A stretch of 64,000 nt of DNA from Streptacidiphilus albus JL83 (lineage in GTDB: Bacteria; Actinomycetota; Actinomycetes; Streptomycetales; Streptomycetaceae), in assembly GCF_000744705.1 (NCBI RefSeq), contig NZ_JQML01000001.1, positions 1,612,001-1,676,000 of the forward strand, read 5' to 3'. The notes under the pieces were generated by a model. The model saw only the letters and a list, made by a program, of their open reading frames with translations. It searched no databases and had not been told where the DNA came from. Made by a program: the position numbers and the translations under genes. Positions 24,888 to 35,351 of this stretch are shown in pieces (the stretch's first letter is position 1; the number at the start of each line of letters is the position of its first letter).

Positions 24888-27597
24888 GTGTTGCCCCCGT
24901 ATGCCGCCCGACGCCCTGCGCGTCGATCAAAACGGCGCAAACTCGCGCTGATCCCAGCCCTCGCCGGACTGCTACTGGCCGGCACCGCCGTTCCGGCCGT
25001 CGCCGACAGCGCGTCAGGCACCAACCCGACCAGCTCCGCGATGGCTGCCGCACAGACCCAGGCCCTCTCCACAGGGCAGGCAGTACCGGTCACCTCGCTG
25101 ACCACACAGACACAGACCGTGACCGCCAACACCGACGGAACGTTCACCTCCACCAACAGCAACCAGCCGGTGCGCGTGCAACAAAACGGCGCCTGGACGC
25201 CGGTCAACGCCACCCTGGCCGCGAACCCCGGGAGCACCTACTCGCCGACCGCCACCCCCGACGCAATCGCCCTCTCCGGCGGCGGCAGCGGACCAGTTGT
25301 CACCATGACCGACCCATCGGGCAACACCCTCGCCCTGACCTTGCCGTTCACCCTGCCCGCGCCCGCCGTCAGCGGAGACACCGCCCTGTACTCGTCCGTC
25401 CTACCCGGAGTCGACCTCTCGCTCACCGTGACGAACCAGGGCGGGTTCAGCGACGTCCTGATCGTCCACAGCGCGGCAGCAGCGGCCAACCCGCTCATCA
25501 CCCAACTCACACTCGCCGCCTCCACCAACGGTCTGACCCTGTCCGGCACACCGTCAGGTGGTTTCTCCGCCACGGCATCCGACGGCACCACGTCCTACAC
25601 CAGCCCTGCTCCGCTCATGTGGGACTCCAACACCACGGCCAGCTCTTCCATCGCAAGCGCCACCGCATCCACAGCAGCGAGCAGCACAGCCGCTGGCAGC
25701 AGCGTCACTACGCGTCATCAAGCTCTGCGGGCCGACAACGCCGTCGCAAGCACCACCTCCAGTGCCAGCGCGACTGACGCACCGAGCACCAGTGCGACGT
25801 CCACCCCGGTCTCGGAGACCTCAGCCTCCTCGGTAGACGGGCCGGGCTCCGACGCACAGGTCGCCCCGCTCACGATGACCACCACCAGCACGGCCATCAC
25901 CCTGACCCCGGACAACACGCTGCTCACCTCGCCGGACACCATGTATCCGGTCTACCTCGACCCCGGCGTCGCCACCAACGGTTCAGGCAGCTTCGACCAG
26001 GTCTACTCCAGCAGCACCTGCTCCGGCACCCCGCAGTACAAGATCGCACAGACGTGGGGACTGGGCGTTGGCTACCAGAGCCAAGGCGGCACCTGCGGCG
26101 ACGGCTTCGAACGCGCTCTGTACAACGTCAGTACCACGAACCTCAACAGCACAATGAATGTGTCAAGCGCCCTCGTCACGGTCCAGGCCACCTACGCGGC
26201 TGACTGGGACTGCTCCCAGAAGGAGCCAGTCACCCTGCACACCGGCATCGGCCAGGTCGACTCAGGAACCGACTGGCACAATCAGCCGTCCCTCGACGAC
26301 AAGAACTTCGCCGCAGTACCCACCACTGTCACAAGCGCCCACAACCCCAACAGCACCTGCAGCGACAATGACGCCAGCTTCACTGTCACCACCCAGGCCA
26401 GAACTATCGCCGGGAGCAATGCTCCGTACTGGACCATGGTCATGGTCGGCGACGAGAACACCAGCGACGGCAACAACTACTTGCGCCTGTCAACCACCCT
26501 GGTGCTGACCACCACCTACGACATCGCGCCGACCATCGGCGCTCTGACCATGAACCCCCTGCCCCAGACCAGCGCAACCAGCGCCGGTGTGTGCAGTCCC
26601 AGCAGCAGTGGCTGGATCGGTGCCAGCGCTGTCACCGGTAGCAGCAGTGACATCCACCTCAACGCCACCGTAACCGCCAAGGCACCGGGCGAGAACGTCG
26701 GCGCCTGGTTCAACGTATTCGACGACACCACCAATGACGGCGCCGGCAACCCGAAACTCATGAACGTCCCAACCAGCGGCCTGGTGGCCTCTGGCACCAG
26801 CGTCAACACCGCACTGGGCTTCGTCGTCCAGGACGGCCACACCTACCAGTGGGACACCTGGGCCAGAGACACGACCGGCCTGGTCTCCCCCACCGCAACC
26901 GGCTGTCACTTCTCCATTGACGCAACCCCGCCCAACACCCCGACCCTGACTCCGGATACGGCCACCAGTGCGTCCTTCCCACCTGTGGGCTCCGGCGCAC
27001 CCAAGCCCGTGGTGTACGCCGGCACAGAGGTCAACGGCCAGCTCGTCACCCTGAATTTCGCAGTGACCGCCACAGACCCACTCCCGGCGAGCACCTGCAC
27101 CCGTGGCAGCTGCACCGCCAGCGGCATCGACCACTTCGTCTACCGGCTCGACTCCGAACCCACCACCTCCGTCGGGCTCTCTCTCCCCACCACCAGCACC
27201 GGAACCGACGGCAGCAACGATCCCACCGCCAGCGCCACCCTCAACCTCCCCATTCCGAACTGGGGGGTACACACCCTGTACGTCATGGCCGTCGACAAGG
27301 CCGGCAACCCGTCACAGGCTCCAGCCTCCTATACCTTCACTGTCCCGTGGAACCCCAACTCCAAGGTCACCCCCGGTGACGTCACCGGCGACGGAGTCCC
27401 CGACCTGGTCTCCACCACCAGCACTGGCGATCTCGAGGTGATCCCGGGCAACACCGACACCGCCCAGAGCGCCACCGCCCAGACCCAGCCCCAGGCAGCC
27501 GCTGCCTACACCGCACCGGTCCTGGTCTCCGTCCCAACCGACAGCCCCACCAAAGACACCTGGAAGAACTACCTGGTCGCCCATCGCGGCAGCCTGA
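24888..27597 (+). pseudogene. Giant secreted LamG-domain protein, 5' part
   Basis: GTG at 24888 with AAGGAG 9 bases upstream. A twin-basic N-terminus (RRPARRSKRRKLALIPALAG) and an Ala-rich stretch make a signal peptide ending near AVADS. Long Thr/Ser-rich beta domains follow, with paired Cys (SSTCSGTPQYK, DWDCSQKEP), and an FG-GAP-like calcium loop (GDVTGDGVPDLV) just before the break. The IS1182 insertion cuts the gene after HRGSL. The frame now ends in the IS at 27710, giving 940 aa. Confidence 0.8.
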
Positions 27598-27693
27598 GAC
27601 TCTGCTGCGCAATTCGCTGCATGAGCATGATGGTTGAGGGGATGATCGCTTCTGCGGCCACTGTCCTGTCGTGGGGTCGCAGGGGGTGGTGCG

Positions 27694-29454
27694 ATGTCGT
27701 TGCAGGTTAGGGGCTTGCCGGAGATTCCGGCGGATACGGTCCGGGTGGCACGGTCGGCGTTTCCGCAGGGGTCGCTGGCGATGAGCGTGCGGGACAGGCT
27801 TGGTGAGGTCTTCGCGGACGAGCCGTTCGCGGGTGCGTTCGGGGTCCGGGGTGCCCCGGGGCTGTCGCCGGCCTTGTTGTCGCTGGTCACGGTGTTGCAG
27901 TTCGCCGAGGACCTGACGGATCGGCAGGCGGCGGCGATGGCGGTTCGCGCGATCGACTGGAAGTACGCGATGGGGATGGAGCTGGGCGCGACCGGCTTCG
28001 ATGACAGTGTGCTGGCCCGGTTCCGGGCGCGGCTGGTCGAGCACGGGATGGAGCGTGTGGTCTTCGACCGGCTGCTGGACTGGTGCCGCGGGCAGGGCCT
28101 GGTCGGGGCCGGGGGCAAGCAGCGCACGGACTCCACGCACGTGATCAGCGCGGTGCGTGACCTGAACCGCCTCGAGCTGGCTGGGGAATCGGTGCGCGCG
28201 GCGCTGGAAGCGCTGGCGGTGGTCGCTCCGGCCTGGCTGGCCCAGGCAGTGAACGTGCCCGAGCTCGCGCTGCGCTACGGCGAGCGGGTGAACGGTTGGA
28301 AGATACCTTCCTCCCAGGTCAAGCGGGAACGGCTGGCCACGGTGTTCGGGCAGGACGCCGTCGCCCTGCTGCGGGCGGTGTGGGCACCGACAGCCCCTCC
28401 GGTGCTGCGGACCCTGGAGCCCGTTGCGCTGCTGCGGCGGATCACGGTGCAAACGTACCTGGTTGCCACCGACACCCGGGGACGGGAGGTGATCCGCAAG
28501 CGGGAGGCCGACAGTGACGGCGTCCCGCCCGGCCATACGCGCCTCGCCTCTCCGTACGACCCGGACGCGCGCTGGGCGGCGAAAGGCGGGGACCTGTTCT
28601 GGTGCGGATACAAGATCCATCTGACAGAGAGCTGCGATGCTCCTCCCGAAGCCGAAGCCGAAGCCGAAGCCGAAGCCGAAGCCGAAGCCGAAGCCGGTGG
28701 TGAGCCGTCGCCCGGGCGTCTGCCGGTGCGGCTGATCACGGATGTGTACACCACCGACGCGACCGTGCCGGACGTGAACGCCACCGCGCCGGTCCAGGAG
28801 AACCTGGCGACGCGGGGCCTGGCACCGGGCGAGCACTACCTTGACGCCGGATACCCTTCCGCCGCGCTGGTCCGGGCCGCCTCCGAGCAGGGCATCACCA
28901 TGGTCACCCCGCTCCGGCCCGACACCTCGCCCCAGGCCAGGGCCGACACCGGCTACGCCAAGGACGCCTTCCGCATCGACTGGAAGGCCCGCCAGGTCCG
29001 CTGCCCCGAAGGCAGGACAAGCAGCGGCTGGTACCCGGTCCGGCAGCACGGCCACGACGCGATCGTCGTCGACTTCGCCCGCAGCGACTGCCGGCCCTGC
29101 CCCGCACGCGAGCAGTGCACCGCCTCGCGACGCGGCACCCGCATGCTCACGCTCCAGCCCCGCGAGCTCCACCAGGCACTGACCGCCGCCCGCACCGAGC
29201 AGAAGACCGATACCTGGCAAGCCAAGTACGCCCTGCGCGCCGGGATCGAGGGCACCATCAACCAGGCCCTGGACGTCACCGGAATCCGCCGGGCCCGTTA
29301 CCGCGGCCTGCCCAAGGTCCGTCTCCAGCACGCCTTCTCCGCCGCCGCACTCAACGTCATCCGCCTCGACGCCCACTGGAGCACCGAAGGAACCCCACCT
29401 GCACTGTCACGCGCCAGCAGACTCACCCACCTCAGCTACCGACTCACCGCATAA
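27694..29454 (+). CDS. IS1182-family DDE transposase with an 8-unit Glu-Ala repeat
   Basis: A 586-aa protein identical by eye to the copy at 4900-6756 apart from 16 fewer Glu-Ala units and one Gly for Glu exchange (AKGGDLFW). The shorter linker between CDAPP and GGEPSPG is probably closer to the ancestral state. DDE residues and the Cys-rich insert are intact. Confidence 0.9.
   Translation: MSLQVRGLPEIPADTVRVARSAFPQGSLAMSVRDRLGEVFADEPFAGAFGVRGAPGLSPALLSLVTVLQFAEDLTDRQAAAMAVRAIDWKYAMGMELGATGFDDSVLARFRARLVEHGMERVVFDRLLDWCRGQGLVGAGGKQRTDSTHVISAVRDLNRLELAGESVRAALEALAVVAPAWLAQAVNVPELALRYGERVNGWKIPSSQVKRERLATVFGQDAVALLRAVWAPTAPPVLRTLEPVALLRRITVQTYLVATDTRGREVIRKREADSDGVPPGHTRLASPYDPDARWAAKGGDLFWCGYKIHLTESCDAPPEAEAEAEAEAEAEAEAGGEPSPGRLPVRLITDVYTTDATVPDVNATAPVQENLATRGLAPGEHYLDAGYPSAALVRAASEQGITMVTPLRPDTSPQARADTGYAKDAFRIDWKARQVRCPEGRTSSGWYPVRQHGHDAIVVDFARSDCRPCPAREQCTASRRGTRMLTLQPRELHQALTAARTEQKTDTWQAKYALRAGIEGTINQALDVTGIRRARYRGLPKVRLQHAFSAAALNVIRLDAHWSTEGTPPALSRASRLTHLSYRLTA
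28648..28695 (+). repeat. (GAAGCC)8 hexanucleotide array inside transposase
   Basis: Eight perfect GAAGCC units encoding Glu-Ala, the short allele of the 24-unit array at 5659-5802. Confidence 0.95.
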
Positions 29455-29474
29455 CCGAATAGCGCAGCAGAGTC

Positions 29475-31684
29475 GCCTGACCGGCCAAAGCGTCGACGAC
29501 CTGTTCGCAATGGACACCGCCACTGTCCCCAATCAGCTGTACGCAGTCGAGAACGATGCCAACATCACTGCAGGCACCTACGGCTTCTTCGACCAGGACA
29601 ACAAGTCCATCACCAAGCCGACCGCCTGCGAGACGATCGACACCAGCCGATGCGACCCGTCCACTTACCAGACCACCTGGGACAGTTCGGACCAAGTGGC
29701 CCAGATCGCAGCCCCCGGCTACGTGTACAACACCGCCGCTCACGATCCCGACCTGATCACCATTGAGAAGAACACCGCGACCAGTACCCACCAGCTCTGG
29801 CTCTATCAGGGCATGGGCGGAACGACATTGGCCAACCCCATTCTCCTGGGAACCGGCGACTGGTCCGGCAGCACCTTGATCGCCCCGGGCACCATCGCCG
29901 GTACCCCCACCCTCTGGGCACGACTCGACTCCACCGGCCAGCTCTACAGCTACTCCCTGGCCATCAACGCGACCACCGGGCTGCCACCCCTCCTGGTCCC
30001 ACCGGGCGTCGCCCCCGTCTCGGGAGACGAGTCCGGAACCACCTTCGGCCCCAGTCTGCCCAAGTCCAACTACCCCTTCATCGCCTCCCCCGGCGACATC
30101 AACGGCACCATCAGCCAGACCAACCCCACTGGTACCCCCGACGGAATCCCTGACCTCTACGTCACCGACACCAACGGCCAGCTCATCGAATACCCCGGAG
30201 CCACTGACAACCCAGCCAGCACCATGGCCGCCCATGGCCCCGCCGCCCTACCCACTCACTGGTGGACCCTGACCGACGGCAACACCACTACTACAGCCAA
30301 CGACGACGCCTACGCTCCGTCAACCAGCCTCCCGCTCACCCTGAGCAACTCCGGTGCGCAGTGGAGCACTGACGCAGCTCTGGCCACAGCAGACACCGCT
30401 CCAGGAACCAGCAACCAGAGCGGCACGGCCCTGACCTTCAACGGCAACGGCTACGCCGCCACCAACGGACCCGCCGTAAACACCAGTAACAGCTACACCG
30501 TGTCCGCCTGGGTCAAACTCACCACCCTGGGCACCACCGACCAATGGGCCGTCGCCCAAAACACCGCCAACCACCAGGCGTTCCTGCTCGGATACAGCGG
30601 AACCGCCAAAACCTGGGCCTTCGACACCAGCACCAGCGATACCGCCGGCCCCACCACCTACGCCGCAGCCACCTCAGGTACCCCCGCGACCGCCGGCACC
30701 TGGACACACCTCGTCGGCACCTACGACGCATCCACCGGCACGATGGACCTGTACGTCAACGACGCCCTGGCAGGTACAGGAAGCAACACCACCCCCACAT
30801 ACAACTCCAGCGGGATCGTCACGATCGGCTCCACCGCGACCGCCGGAACCACCCCGAGCCTCTACGGCCAGATCGTCGGTTCCGTCTCCGACGTCCGCGT
30901 GTACAACAGCGCCGCCAACGCCACCAGCACGCTGAGCAGCGCCGTCCCCCTGTCCCCCCTCAGCAGCACCGCCACCAACTGGTGGGAGCTGGACGACAAC
31001 ACAAGCCCCGCCGTCGACAGCATCAGCGGCAACAAGGCCACACTCACCACCACTGGAGCGATCTGGGCCACCGACCCGACCCTCACCACTGCCAACCCCG
31101 GCCTCCTCGCCGCCAACCCCACCAGCACCGTCCTCTCGCTCGACGGCACTACCGGCTACGCAGCCACGACCAGTCCCGCAGTCAACACAACGGGCGACTA
31201 CACCGTCTCGGCCTGGGCCAAACTCAACAGCAGCTTCAACAGCAACGACTACTACACCGTCGTCGCCCAACGCGACACCGCCGGCGTGCGCAGCGGCTTC
31301 TACCTCCAGTACTCCGCCGCCTACAAGAGCTGGGCACTGGTCATCCCCAACACCGACTCCGCCAACGCGCCCGTCTACTACCATGCCAACGGCAGCACAA
31401 CCGTCGCAAACCAGTGGTACCACCTGGTCGCCACCTACCAGGCCGCCACTGGATCCATGTCCCTGTACGTCAACGGAAACCTCGTCGGCACCGGCACCGA
31501 CACCGGAACCCCCTGGGCCGCCACCGGCCCACTGCTCATCGGCGGAGCCGACGGCGGCACCACTCCGGGCAGCGCCGCTGATTTCCCGGGCCAGATCGCC
31601 GACCTCCACATCTACGACACCGCCCTGCCCGCCGCCGACGCGGCAGCCCTCGGCGACTCCACGCCCATCACCGGCCTGAACTGA
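29475..31684 (+). pseudogene. Giant secreted LamG-domain protein, 3' part with two LamG domains
   Basis: Continues the gene cut at 27597. Joining with one GCCTGA gives HRGSL-TGQSVDDLFAMD and a protein of about 1637 aa. After an FG-GAP/beta-propeller-like part (GDINGTISQTNPTG) come two LamG (concanavalin-like) domains, about 30420-30930 and 31130-31660. Each has the YTVSAWVKL-type strand, a W...HLVGTYD turn and an SLYVNGNLVGTG strand. LamG domains bind sugars or surface ligands. No cell-wall anchor is visible at the C-terminus. A shorter product could start at GTG or ATG codons after 29500 but would lack a secretion signal. Confidence 0.8.
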
Positions 31685-31704
31685 GCTGAACTGAACTGAA
31701 TACG

Positions 31705-31746
31705 CTGCTCTGCCCCGACGGGATGCATCCCGTCGGGGCAGAGCAG
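31705..31746 (+). terminator. 42-bp perfect palindrome, terminator of the LamG gene
   Basis: Self-complementary over 42 bases (two 21-base arms meeting at GGATGCATCC). It begins 20 bases after the LamG stop, behind a CTGAA pentamer repeat at 31685-31700. Lying between the LamG gene and the convergent ybaK gene, it can terminate both. Confidence 0.8.
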
Positions 31747-31796
31747 TTCCATCCACGGCCGAAAGACCCGCCTGCGGCGGTGCCCCGGCCGACCGG

Positions 31797-32294
31797 CTAG
31801 GCCCGCCCCACCTCGGCGGTGACCGCTGCGGTCAGCTCCACCAGCTGCTGCGGCGCCAGCTCGACCTCCAGGCCGCGGCGGCCGGCCGAGACGAAGACGG
31901 TCGGGTGCGCCAGCGCGCCCGTGTCGACCACGGTGCGCAGCCGCTTGCGCTGGCCCAGCGGGGAGATCCCGCCGCGCACGTAGCCGGTGCTGCGCTCGGC
32001 GGCGGCCGGGTCGGCCATGGCCGCGTGCTTCCCGCCGACGGCGGCGGCCAGCGCCTTCAGGTCCAGCTGCCCGGCGACCGGCACCACGGCCACCACCAGC
32101 ACCCCGTCGACGTCGGCGAGCAGGGTCTTGAACACCCGCTCGGCGGAGACCCCGAGCACCCGAGCCGCCTCCTCCCCGTAGGAGGCCGCCGCCGGGTCGT
32201 GCTCGTACGCGTGCACCGTGTACTCCACCCCGGCCGCCTCCAGCACCACCGTCGCCGGCGTCCCCTGCCCGCCCCGCTTCGCCTTCTTCGCCAT
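31797..32294 (-). CDS. ybaK: YbaK-type Cys-tRNA(Pro) deacylase
   Basis: A 165-aa trans-editing protein that hydrolyses Cys mischarged on tRNA(Pro). The family signature is clear: VEYTVHAYEHDP, RVFKTLLADVDG, the conserved Lys/Gly loop VGGKHAAMADP, GYVRGGISPLGQRKRLRTVV (with the GGISPxGxxK motif) and FVSAGRRGLEVELAP. Length is normal. It is monocistronic and convergent with the LamG gene. Confidence 0.9.
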   Translation of the reverse strand: MAKKAKRGGQGTPATVVLEAAGVEYTVHAYEHDPAAASYGEEAARVLGVSAERVFKTLLADVDGVLVVAVVPVAGQLDLKALAAAVGGKHAAMADPAAAERSTGYVRGGISPLGQRKRLRTVVDTGALAHPTVFVSAGRRGLEVELAPQQLVELTAAVTAEVGRA

Positions 32295-32427
32295 GGCCGT
32301 ACGCTATCGGCCCCGCACAGCGCGCCACGCCCCGGGCAGGGCGGTTGCAGGCGGTTTGCAAGAGTAGGAGGCTTTTCATGGTTACTGTCATGAATTCTCC
32401 CGGCAGCTGGGAACGAGGAGGCGCAGC

Positions 32428-33234
32428 ATGACGCGACCGCAGTGGGTTCCCCCGGGCACCGATACCGAGAAGCCGAACGCGGCCCGGGTGTACGACTACT
32501 ACCTGGGCGGTTCGCACAACTTCGCGGTCGACCGGGAGCTGGCCCGGCGGGCGGTGGAGCTCTGGCCGGAGCTGCCGATGATCATGCGGGCCAACCGGGC
32601 GTTCCTGCGCCGGGCCGTGCACTACGCCGCCGAGCAGGGCATCACCAGGTTCCTGGACATCGGCTCGGGCATCCCGACCTTCGGCGCGGTGCACGAGATC
32701 GCCCGGGAGACCGCACCCGGGGCCGAGGTGGTCTACGTCGACCAGGACCCGGTGGCGGTGGCGCACAGCGAGCTGCTGCTGGCGGACGACCCGCTCAGCC
32801 AGGTGGTGCAGGCCGACCTCCGGCAGCCCGCCGACCTGCTGACCAGGCCGCCGGTGGCGGCGCTGCTGGACGCGGGCGAGCCGGTCGCGGTGCTGCTGGT
32901 GGCGGTGCTGCACTTCATCACCGACGCCGAGGACCCGGAGGGGATCGTCCGACAGCTGCGGGCGGCCATGCCGGCCGGCAGCATCCTGATCCTGTCCCAT
33001 GCCTGCCTTGAGGGCCGCCCGGACCAGACCGGCCCGCACCAGGACCTCTACGCCCGGACGCCGACCCCGCTGACGATGCGCAGCCGGAAGCGGATCAGCG
33101 GGCTGTTCGACGGCTTCGACCTGGTCGAGCCCGGGGTGGTCTACCTGCCCGAGTGGCAGCCCGAGAACCCGGGGGCGGTGGGTTCCCACCCGGAGCGGTT
33201 CACCGGGATGGCGGGCGTCGGGCGCCTGCCGTGA
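32428..33234 (+). CDS. SAM-dependent methyltransferase, DUF574 type
   Basis: A 268-aa protein of the actinobacterial DUF574 methyltransferase family: NAARVYDYYLGGSHNFAVDR, RANRAFLRRAVHYAAEQGI, the SAM-binding FLDIGSGIPT and VVYVDQDPVAVAHS, and LLVAVLHFITDAEDPEG. Members are abundant in streptomycetes and mostly without known substrate. Start ATG 32428 has GAGGAGG upstream. The stop overlaps the GTG of the cyclic-di-GMP gene (GTGA), so the pair is coupled. Confidence 0.88.
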   Translation: MTRPQWVPPGTDTEKPNAARVYDYYLGGSHNFAVDRELARRAVELWPELPMIMRANRAFLRRAVHYAAEQGITRFLDIGSGIPTFGAVHEIARETAPGAEVVYVDQDPVAVAHSELLLADDPLSQVVQADLRQPADLLTRPPVAALLDAGEPVAVLLVAVLHFITDAEDPEGIVRQLRAAMPAGSILILSHACLEGRPDQTGPHQDLYARTPTPLTMRSRKRISGLFDGFDLVEPGVVYLPEWQPENPGAVGSHPERFTGMAGVGRLP

Positions 33235-35351
33235 GCGCCGCCCCGGCCCCGGCCCGCGAGCCCGCCGACTCCTTCGGCGAGGCCTGGGCGGCGCTGCTGC
33301 ACGAGAGCCACGGGGGGATGCTGGCCCCGGCCGTGATCCGGAGGCTGGTGAACCGGACCACCGAGCTGCTGCGGGAGGCCAGGAACGGCGACCCGTTCGA
33401 CCCCCGGCCGGCCGAGGAGGTCGGGGCGCTGCTGGTGCACGCCCGCTACACCGACCCCGGGGTGCTGGCCCGGGTGGTCACCCTGTTCCAGCGGCAGCCC
33501 CTGGACGGGCCCCGGGGCCCGGCCCTGGCCGGGGCCTTCGCGGCCGGCTGGGCGGTGGCGCTGCGCGAGAAGACGCTGCGCGAGCAGGAGAGCATCCGGC
33601 TGGCGGCGGACTCCGCCCGGAAGGGCGCGGAGCGGGCGCTGTACGCCTCCGAGGCGCGGTTCCGGGCGCTGTTCGAGAGCGCCGCGATCGGCATCGGGAT
33701 CGGCGACCTGGAGGGCCGGATCCTGGAGGTCAACCCGGCGCTGCTGGAGCTGTTCGGCGCGCGGCCGGAGGACCTGGCCGGCCGGCGGGTGGACGACCTG
33801 GTCCACCCGGAGGACACCCCCGGCGTCTGGGACGCCTACGGCGAGCTGATCGCCGGCAAGCGGGACCACTTCCAGTTCGACAAGCCGTACTACCGGCACG
33901 ACGGCGAGGTGGTCTGGACCCACCTCACGGTGACCCTGATCCGGGACCAGCAGCAGCGGCCGCAGTACCAGGTGGCGATGCTGGAGGACATCACCGACCG
34001 CTACCGGCTGCAGGAGCGGCTGCGCTTCCAGGCCACCCATGACGAGCTGACCGGGCTGCTGAACCGGGCGGCCTTCTTCGAGCGGCTGGAGGCGGTGTTC
34101 GAGGCGCCGGAGCCCGGCGCCCGGTTCGGGCTCTGCTACGTCGACCTGGACGGCTTCAAGGTCATCAACGACAGCCTCGGCCACGACGCCGGGGACCAGC
34201 TGCTGGCGGCCGTGGCCGCCCGGCTGGCCGCCGTGCTCACCCCGCTGGGCCATGTGGTGGCCCGGCTCGGCGGGGACGAGTTCGTGGTGCTGCTGGAGAA
34301 CTGCAGCGGCGCGGAGGAGGCGGTGGCGGTCGCCGAGACCCTGCTGGAGGCCCTGGACGGCCCGGTGGTGGTCGGCGACCACCGGCTGTCGGTCGGGGCC
34401 AGCGTCGGGGTGCTGGAGCGGACGGTGGCGACCACCACCCCGATGGCCGCGGTCCGGGCGGCCGACCTCACCCTGTACCGGGCGAAGGAGGAGGGGCGCG
34501 GCCGGTGGACGCTGTTCGACCCCCGGCAGAACGCCCGCGCGGTCAACCGCTACGCCGTCTCGGTGCGGATGCCGGTGGCGCTGGACCGGGGCGAGTTCTT
34601 CATCGACTACCAGCCGCTGTGCTCGCTCGCCGACGGCTCGCTGGCCGCGGTCGAGGCGCTGGTCCGCTGGCGCCACCCGCAGTTGGGGGTGCTCGGTCCG
34701 GAGGAGTTCGTGGCGACCGCCGAGGAGACCGGTCTGATCATCCCGCTGGGCCGCTGGGTGCTGGAGCAGGCGTGTGCCCAGGCGGCCGACTGGTCGCGCC
34801 GGTTCGGCGCGGCGGCGCCGCAGCTGAACGTCAACCTGGCGGCCCGTCAGGCCCGGACCGCCGGGCTGGTGTCCGATGTCGCCGACATCCTGGCGTCCAC
34901 CGGCCTGGACCCCGGGCTGCTGCAGCTGGAGATCACCGAGAGCGCGGTGGTGGGCCGTGACGACGAGTCGCTGCCGGCCCTGCACGCGCTGGTCGGCATG
35001 GGCGTGTCACTGGCAGTGGACGACTTCGGCTCCGGCTGGTCCAACCTGGCCTACCTCCGCGACCTGCCGGTCTCCGGGCTGAAGATCGCCGGCTCCTTCG
35101 TCGCCGACCTGCACGACCCGGAGAAGGACGAGCAGCTCGGCTGGCGGATCGTGGGCGCGATGGTCTCGCTGGCGCACACCCTGGGCCTGGTCGTCACGGC
35201 CGAGGAGGTCGAGTCCGAGAAGCACGCCGAGCGGCTGCGTTCGATGGGCTGCGACTGGGCGCAGGGCTGGTACTTCGGCCGACCGGTGCGGCCCTCGGAG
35301 ATCACCGTCCGCATCGCCGACGGAATCGCGCAGCGCGGCTACCGGCAGTGA
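33231..35351 (+). CDS. PAS-GGDEF-EAL cyclic-di-GMP turnover protein
   Basis: A 706-aa, apparently cytoplasmic protein. A helical N-terminal region comes first, then PAS (from about residue 137; SEARFRALFESAAIGIGIGD). The GGDEF domain has an intact RLGGDEFVVLLE (about 346), no RxxD inhibitory site just before it, and FKVINDSLGHDAGDQ. The EAL domain has EALVRWRHPQ (about 474), NVNLAARQ, LEITES, VDDFGSGWSNL and AQGWYFGRP. The usual LKID is LKIA here, so one position of the phosphodiesterase site is altered. It may make or degrade cyclic di-GMP, which controls development in Streptomyces. Exopolysaccharide genes follow downstream. Confidence 0.88.
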   Translation: MSAAPAPAREPADSFGEAWAALLHESHGGMLAPAVIRRLVNRTTELLREARNGDPFDPRPAEEVGALLVHARYTDPGVLARVVTLFQRQPLDGPRGPALAGAFAAGWAVALREKTLREQESIRLAADSARKGAERALYASEARFRALFESAAIGIGIGDLEGRILEVNPALLELFGARPEDLAGRRVDDLVHPEDTPGVWDAYGELIAGKRDHFQFDKPYYRHDGEVVWTHLTVTLIRDQQQRPQYQVAMLEDITDRYRLQERLRFQATHDELTGLLNRAAFFERLEAVFEAPEPGARFGLCYVDLDGFKVINDSLGHDAGDQLLAAVAARLAAVLTPLGHVVARLGGDEFVVLLENCSGAEEAVAVAETLLEALDGPVVVGDHRLSVGASVGVLERTVATTTPMAAVRAADLTLYRAKEEGRGRWTLFDPRQNARAVNRYAVSVRMPVALDRGEFFIDYQPLCSLADGSLAAVEALVRWRHPQLGVLGPEEFVATAEETGLIIPLGRWVLEQACAQAADWSRRFGAAAPQLNVNLAARQARTAGLVSDVADILASTGLDPGLLQLEITESAVVGRDDESLPALHALVGMGVSLAVDDFGSGWSNLAYLRDLPVSGLKIAGSFVADLHDPEKDEQLGWRIVGAMVSLAHTLGLVVTAEEVESEKHAERLRSMGCDWAQGWYFGRPVRPSEITVRIADGIAQRGYRQ

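Larger units (their letters stand above)
27598..29474 (+). mobile_element. IS1182-family insertion sequence, copy 2
   Basis: A 1877-bp element with the same 19-bp ends as copy 1 and a 6-bp target duplication GCCTGA (27592-27597 and 29475-29480). It is inserted in the LamG gene. Orientation is opposite to copy 1, so recombination between the copies would invert the 22 kb between them. Confidence 0.9.

Noticed and set aside
31612-33189. Long minus-strand open frame over ybaK and the methyltransferase
   Set aside because: It overlaps two clear enzyme genes and shows no domain of its own.
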